DNA of 64,000 nucleotides from Methyloligella solikamskensis. GTDB taxonomy: Bacteria; Pseudomonadota; Alphaproteobacteria; Rhizobiales; Methyloligellaceae. A program made the translations under genes and the position numbers. The notes under the pieces are model-generated. The model was given only the letters and a program-made list of their open reading frames with translations, was not told the DNA's origin and ran no database searches. The stretch's first letter is position 1. Each line of letters opens with the position of its first letter. Below are positions 61,022 to 64,000 of this stretch, in pieces. The stretch spans positions 620,001 to 684,000 of the forward strand of contig NZ_JBHTJO010000001.1 of assembly GCF_042676065.1 (NCBI RefSeq), read 5' to 3'.

Positions 61022-62371
61022 TCAAATTACGCCAAGGAAGCTCATTGCGTCGGCGACACGCACAAAGCCCGCGATATTGGCGCCGAGGACATAGTCGCCA
61101 GGGGCGCCGTATTCTTCGGCCGTGGCCGCACAACTGTCGTGGATGTTCCGCATGATCGAGGCCAGCCGCATCTCCGTCTGCTCGAAAGACCAGCTATCGC
61201 GCGAAGCGTTCTGCTGCATTTCGAGAGCCGACGTGGCGACGCCGCCGGCATTTGCCGCCTTGCCCGGACCGAAGAGTACGTCGGCCTCCTTGAAGAGTCG
61301 CGTCGCTTCGGGCGTACATGGCATATTGGCCCCTTCGCCCACGGCGATGACCCCATTCTCGATGAGCATCTTGGCATCTTTACCGCTAAGTTCGTTTTGG
61401 GTTGCGGAGGGCATGGCGACATCGCAAGGCACCTCCCAGATTGAGCCGCCGGCAATGTAGTCGACATGGTCGCCTCTCAGGCGTGCATATTCAGAGATGC
61501 GTTCGCGACGGCTCTCCTTGATCTTCTTGAGCAGCGTGAGGTCGATTCCCTTCGCGTCCAGGACGTAGCCGCCCGAGTCCGAGCAGGCAACGACCGTTCC
61601 CCCTAGCGATTCGACCTTCTCGATGGTGTAAATGGCGACGTTGCCAGAGCCAGAGACGACCACGCGTTTGCCGTCGAAGTTGTCGTTCTTCGTGGCCAGC
61701 ATCGACTGAACAAAATACGTATTGCCGTAGCCGGTGGCTTCGGTCCGCGCCCGCGAGCCTCCAAAAGATAGCCCCTTGCCCGTTAGAACCCCCGCCTCGT
61801 AGCGATTGGCGAGCCGCTTATATTGACCAAACATGTAACCAATCTCACGTCCGCCCACTCCAATATCTCCCGCCGGCACATCGGTCTTGTCCCCGATATG
61901 GCGGGAGAGTTCGGTCATATATGACTGGCAGAACCGCATGACTTCGGAGTCCGAGCGACCTCTCGGAGAGAAATCGGATCCCCCTTTGCCGCCGCCGATC
62001 GGTAAGCCCGTCAGGGCATTCTTGAAGATTTGTTCGAAGCCCAGAAACTTGATGATCCCGAGATTGACGGATGGGTGGAAGCGAATCCCTCCCTTGTAGG
62101 GGCCGAGGGCAGAGTTAAACTGAACGCGAAAGCCACGGTTAATGTGGACTTGACCTTGGTCGTCCGTCCAAGGAACTCGAAAAATGATCTGACGTTCAGG
62201 CTCGCAGATTCGCTCGATCAAGGCATGGTTGGCGTATTCGGGATGTTTGGCGACTACCCGTCCCAGGCTCTCAAGTACCTCGCGAACAGCTTGAAGAAAT
62301 TCCGGCTCTCCGGCATTCCTGCGACAGACCTCGTCAAAAATGGGTTCGAGCTTTTCGTCGAGACTAGGCAT
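61022..62371 (-). CDS. gdhA: NADP-specific glutamate dehydrogenase
   Basis: Converts 2-oxoglutarate and ammonia to glutamate. The 449-residue protein has the catalytic region GGGKGGSDFSPRGRSD, GPYKGGIRFHPSVNLGIIK, the dinucleotide-binding VVSGSGNVAIYTIEKV and the closing block of hexameric GdhA enzymes; the length is that of the small, NADP-type class. It precedes a TDT transporter gene by 18 bp on the same strand. The 238 bp upstream of its start hold no gene. Confidence 0.96.
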   Translation of the reverse strand: MPSLDEKLEPIFDEVCRRNAGEPEFLQAVREVLESLGRVVAKHPEYANHALIERICEPERQIIFRVPWTDDQGQVHINRGFRVQFNSALGPYKGGIRFHPSVNLGIIKFLGFEQIFKNALTGLPIGGGKGGSDFSPRGRSDSEVMRFCQSYMTELSRHIGDKTDVPAGDIGVGGREIGYMFGQYKRLANRYEAGVLTGKGLSFGGSRARTEATGYGNTYFVQSMLATKNDNFDGKRVVVSGSGNVAIYTIEKVESLGGTVVACSDSGGYVLDAKGIDLTLLKKIKESRRERISEYARLRGDHVDYIAGGSIWEVPCDVAMPSATQNELSGKDAKMLIENGVIAVGEGANMPCTPEATRLFKEADVLFGPGKAANAGGVATSALEMQQNASRDSWSFEQTEMRLASIMRNIHDSCAATAEEYGAPGDYVLGANIAGFVRVADAMSFLGVI

Positions 62372-62609
62372 CGATCTCCTCTGATGAGAATGCGTAATTT
62401 CTAGGCAGGATGTAAACAGTAGTACCGCAATGCACTGGCCGCTTGCAGCTAGAAATGCTCAAAAAATAAGCGCGACTGTCAAAAAAATGTTCAGAGGGTG
62501 AAGGGATGTTGTCCGAAGCGATGAGCGTAAATGTCGGGCGGCCAAACTGCCGCATCCCGTAGGTGGCCTTGCATAGCCTCTGCGAGCCATGAGCGCTCTG
62601 GCGCTGTCA

Positions 62610-63569
62610 TCACGGTAGCGATGCTCGCTGCGTAGTGGGTAGGCTTATTGTAGCCTTGAGGCCGGGCTCATTATCAGCAATCTCGAGCTGGGCGTCGTGA
62701 AGCTTCGCAATAGCTGCACTGAGGGGTATTCCCATCCCATGCCCCGCCACGCCACGTGTGGATTCTGGTCGGAAAAAGGGCGTAAAGACCTGTTCTCGAT
62801 CATCTGAGCTCATTCCCGGTCCATCATCTGCGATGACAATAATCCAACCAGTCCGATTGCCATTCTCGGTGAGAGAAATGGTGATGGTTGTGCCCGCCGG
62901 ACAATACCGGATGGCATTTTCAACGAGGTTGCTGAGCATTTGGAACAAGAGTTCTGGTTCGCCCAAAATGTTTCCATCGCCTGCTGTCAGCTCCTTGTTG
63001 AGATTCTGGCCAGCATCCTGGATGACAGGCTCGTAGACATCCATCAGCTTGTTCACCAGGCCTTGGAGGCTCGTCTTCACGAACCGTGAGCGCAAATGAC
63101 CTGCTTCGATCTGTTTTATGTCGAGCATGGAATCGACCATGCTCAACATAGAGTCGATCTCGCAAACCGACGCTTCCAAGATGTCCGTAATATTCTCGTC
63201 CGAGCTGTTGCTCGCATGCTCCAACTGACCGCGCAATCGGATCAAAGGATGCTTCAGCGTATGGGCGATTTCTGCCGATGAATTATTGAGGTTCTGGATC
63301 AGCATATGCATCCGGTCGAGCATGATGTTAATCTCGGTCATTGTCCTGCCGAGTCCGGTGCTCGATGTGGTGATCGGGATGCGTGCTCCTAAATCGCCCG
63401 CCGCGACACGAGTGAGCGTCGATGTGATCCGATTCAGATGTCTGTTGTAACGGGAATAGAGGTACAGAGCGGTGAGCACACCGGCCGAGCCAAGGATCCC
63501 AAGCAAAAGAGCGATGGCAAGGGCCGACGTGTGTAGCAACACCGAGATGCTGGTACATAGGTCGCTCAT
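62610..63569 (-). CDS. Two-component sensor histidine kinase, short form
   Basis: A 319-residue kinase with one membrane helix near the N-terminus (about 15-38), a HAMP domain (about 40-95; LTRVAAGDLGARIP), a histidine box (IAHTLKHPLIRLRGQLEH) and an ATPase domain with N box (LVENAIRYCP) and G boxes (ADDGPGMSS; GHGMGIPLSAAIA). Most relatives have two membrane helices and a periplasmic sensor domain; here the periplasmic part is almost absent. Its start lies 12 bp after the regulator gene stop, so the two are an operon. Confidence 0.9.
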   Translation of the reverse strand: MSDLCTSISVLLHTSALAIALLLGILGSAGVLTALYLYSRYNRHLNRITSTLTRVAAGDLGARIPITTSSTGLGRTMTEINIMLDRMHMLIQNLNNSSAEIAHTLKHPLIRLRGQLEHASNSSDENITDILEASVCEIDSMLSMVDSMLDIKQIEAGHLRSRFVKTSLQGLVNKLMDVYEPVIQDAGQNLNKELTAGDGNILGEPELLFQMLSNLVENAIRYCPAGTTITISLTENGNRTGWIIVIADDGPGMSSDDREQVFTPFFRPESTRGVAGHGMGIPLSAAIAKLHDAQLEIADNEPGLKATISLPTTQRASLP

Positions 63570-63581
63570 GATTGCCTTCGC

Positions 63582-64000
63582 TTATTCGCCACTGTCGACG
63601 CAATAGCCGCTACCGCGGACCGTGCGGATCAGAGGAGAAAAGGGGGCTCGATCCACCTTGGCTCGCAATCGGGAGATGTGAGTCTCTATGACGCTGGTCT
63701 TTGGTTCGAACCGAAGACCCCAGACGCTCTCCAGCAGCATCGTTCGCGTCACGACACGCCCCTTGTTTCTTAAAAGCACCTCAAGAAGGGCGAACTCTCG
63801 CGGTAAGAGATCAATCCGACTGGTTTGTCGTGTGACGCTGCGCGTGGCTGTGTTCAACTCGAGATCTCCGGCTCGAAGTACATCATCTTCGGCACGCATC
63901 GGGGGGCGGCGTGCGAGTGCATTGACCCGAGCGAGAAGCTCGGAGATCGCAAACGGTTTTACGAGGTAGTCGTCACCTCCTACATCGAGTCCTTGGACCC
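63582..64000 (-). CDS. OmpR/PhoB-type response regulator (5' end outside window)
   Basis: The visible C-terminal part holds the end of the receiver domain (GGDDYLVKPFAISELLARV, with the conserved Lys in VKPF) and the whole winged helix (about 90 residues; LLPREFALLEVLLRNKGRVV, then VWGLRFEPKTSVIETHISRL). The phosphorylated Asp lies beyond the right edge. It is followed by the kinase gene, 12 bp downstream. Targets are not known. Confidence 0.92.
   Translation of the reverse strand, partial: VQGLDVGGDDYLVKPFAISELLARVNALARRPPMRAEDDVLRAGDLELNTATRSVTRQTSRIDLLPREFALLEVLLRNKGRVVTRTMLLESVWGLRFEPKTSVIETHISRLRAKVDRAPFSPLIRTVRGSGYCVDSGE

Noticed and set aside
63700..63730. TTCGAAC sequence as a possible tRNA T-arm (second att end)
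   Set aside because: It lies inside the response-regulator gene and has no flanking stems or acceptor strand.

Overview
The window reads as chromosomal DNA of a GC-rich alphaproteobacterium, probably Hyphomicrobiales-like. This rests on codon use, the pseudoazurin, the MocR, OxyR and NsrR regulators and general gene style; the genus cannot be named from sequence alone. About 60 protein genes are supported. No rRNA, no complete tRNA and no CRISPR array was seen.

Region 1 (1-23.8 kb) looks like ordinary chromosome. It carries a pseudoazurin cut by the left edge, a guanidinium-type SMR exporter, a MocR regulator, a molybdopterin oxidoreductase, a glutamine amidotransferase, a Gfo/Idh/MocA oxidoreductase, several envelope proteins, a CDF transporter with a lipoprotein, a FUSC-type protein, an LssY_C protein, glutaminase, a pair of secreted proteins (one with Sel1 repeats and a peptidoglycan-binding end), a NaChBac-type sodium channel, an OxyR-like regulator without cysteines, a fasciclin protein, an AraC regulator, a DUF1254/DUF1214 protein and a two-helix potassium-channel-like protein.

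Region 2 (23.87 to about 37 kb) is a mobile element. It starts at the 3' half of a tRNA-Arg(CCU) gene followed by a tyrosine recombinase. The element has the core of a plasmid: ParA with a small partner gene, a ribbon-helix-helix protein, a membrane/coiled-coil protein, an origin-like stretch with ten 17-bp iterons phased at 21 bp plus a perfect DnaA box, and a Rep-like protein. A DNA methyltransferase follows in an overlapping small-gene operon, then a large secreted collar/S74 protein with an internal 323-residue duplication and a membrane-anchored nuclease. The other att end (an intact tRNA-Arg) is not in the window, so the island may extend far to the right.

Region 3 (37-48.8 kb) is a nitrosative-stress and respiration cluster: cytochrome P460, a TauE/SafE exporter, two NsrR-type regulators, NnrS, a group III truncated haemoglobin overlapping a 7Fe ferredoxin gene, an orphan cytochrome oxidase subunit I (CtaD) and flavohaemoglobin Hmp. 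Two NsrR-like 11-1-11 operators (48246 and 44260) tie hmp/nsrR and the globin-ferredoxin genes together; a third at 39683 is weaker.

Region 4 (48.8-64 kb) holds carbonic anhydrase, a cupin, a methyltransferase, an AT-rich DUF488 gene and a HicB-like paralogue of a gene in region 2. Then comes a sulfur-assimilation block: a LysR regulator, 5-formyltetrahydrofolate cyclo-ligase, cysJ, cysI, a 1-Cys peroxiredoxin and metB. A 30-bp element is repeated before the cyclo-ligase gene and before cysJ. A TDT-family exporter, NADP-glutamate dehydrogenase and a two-component system cut by the right edge end the window.
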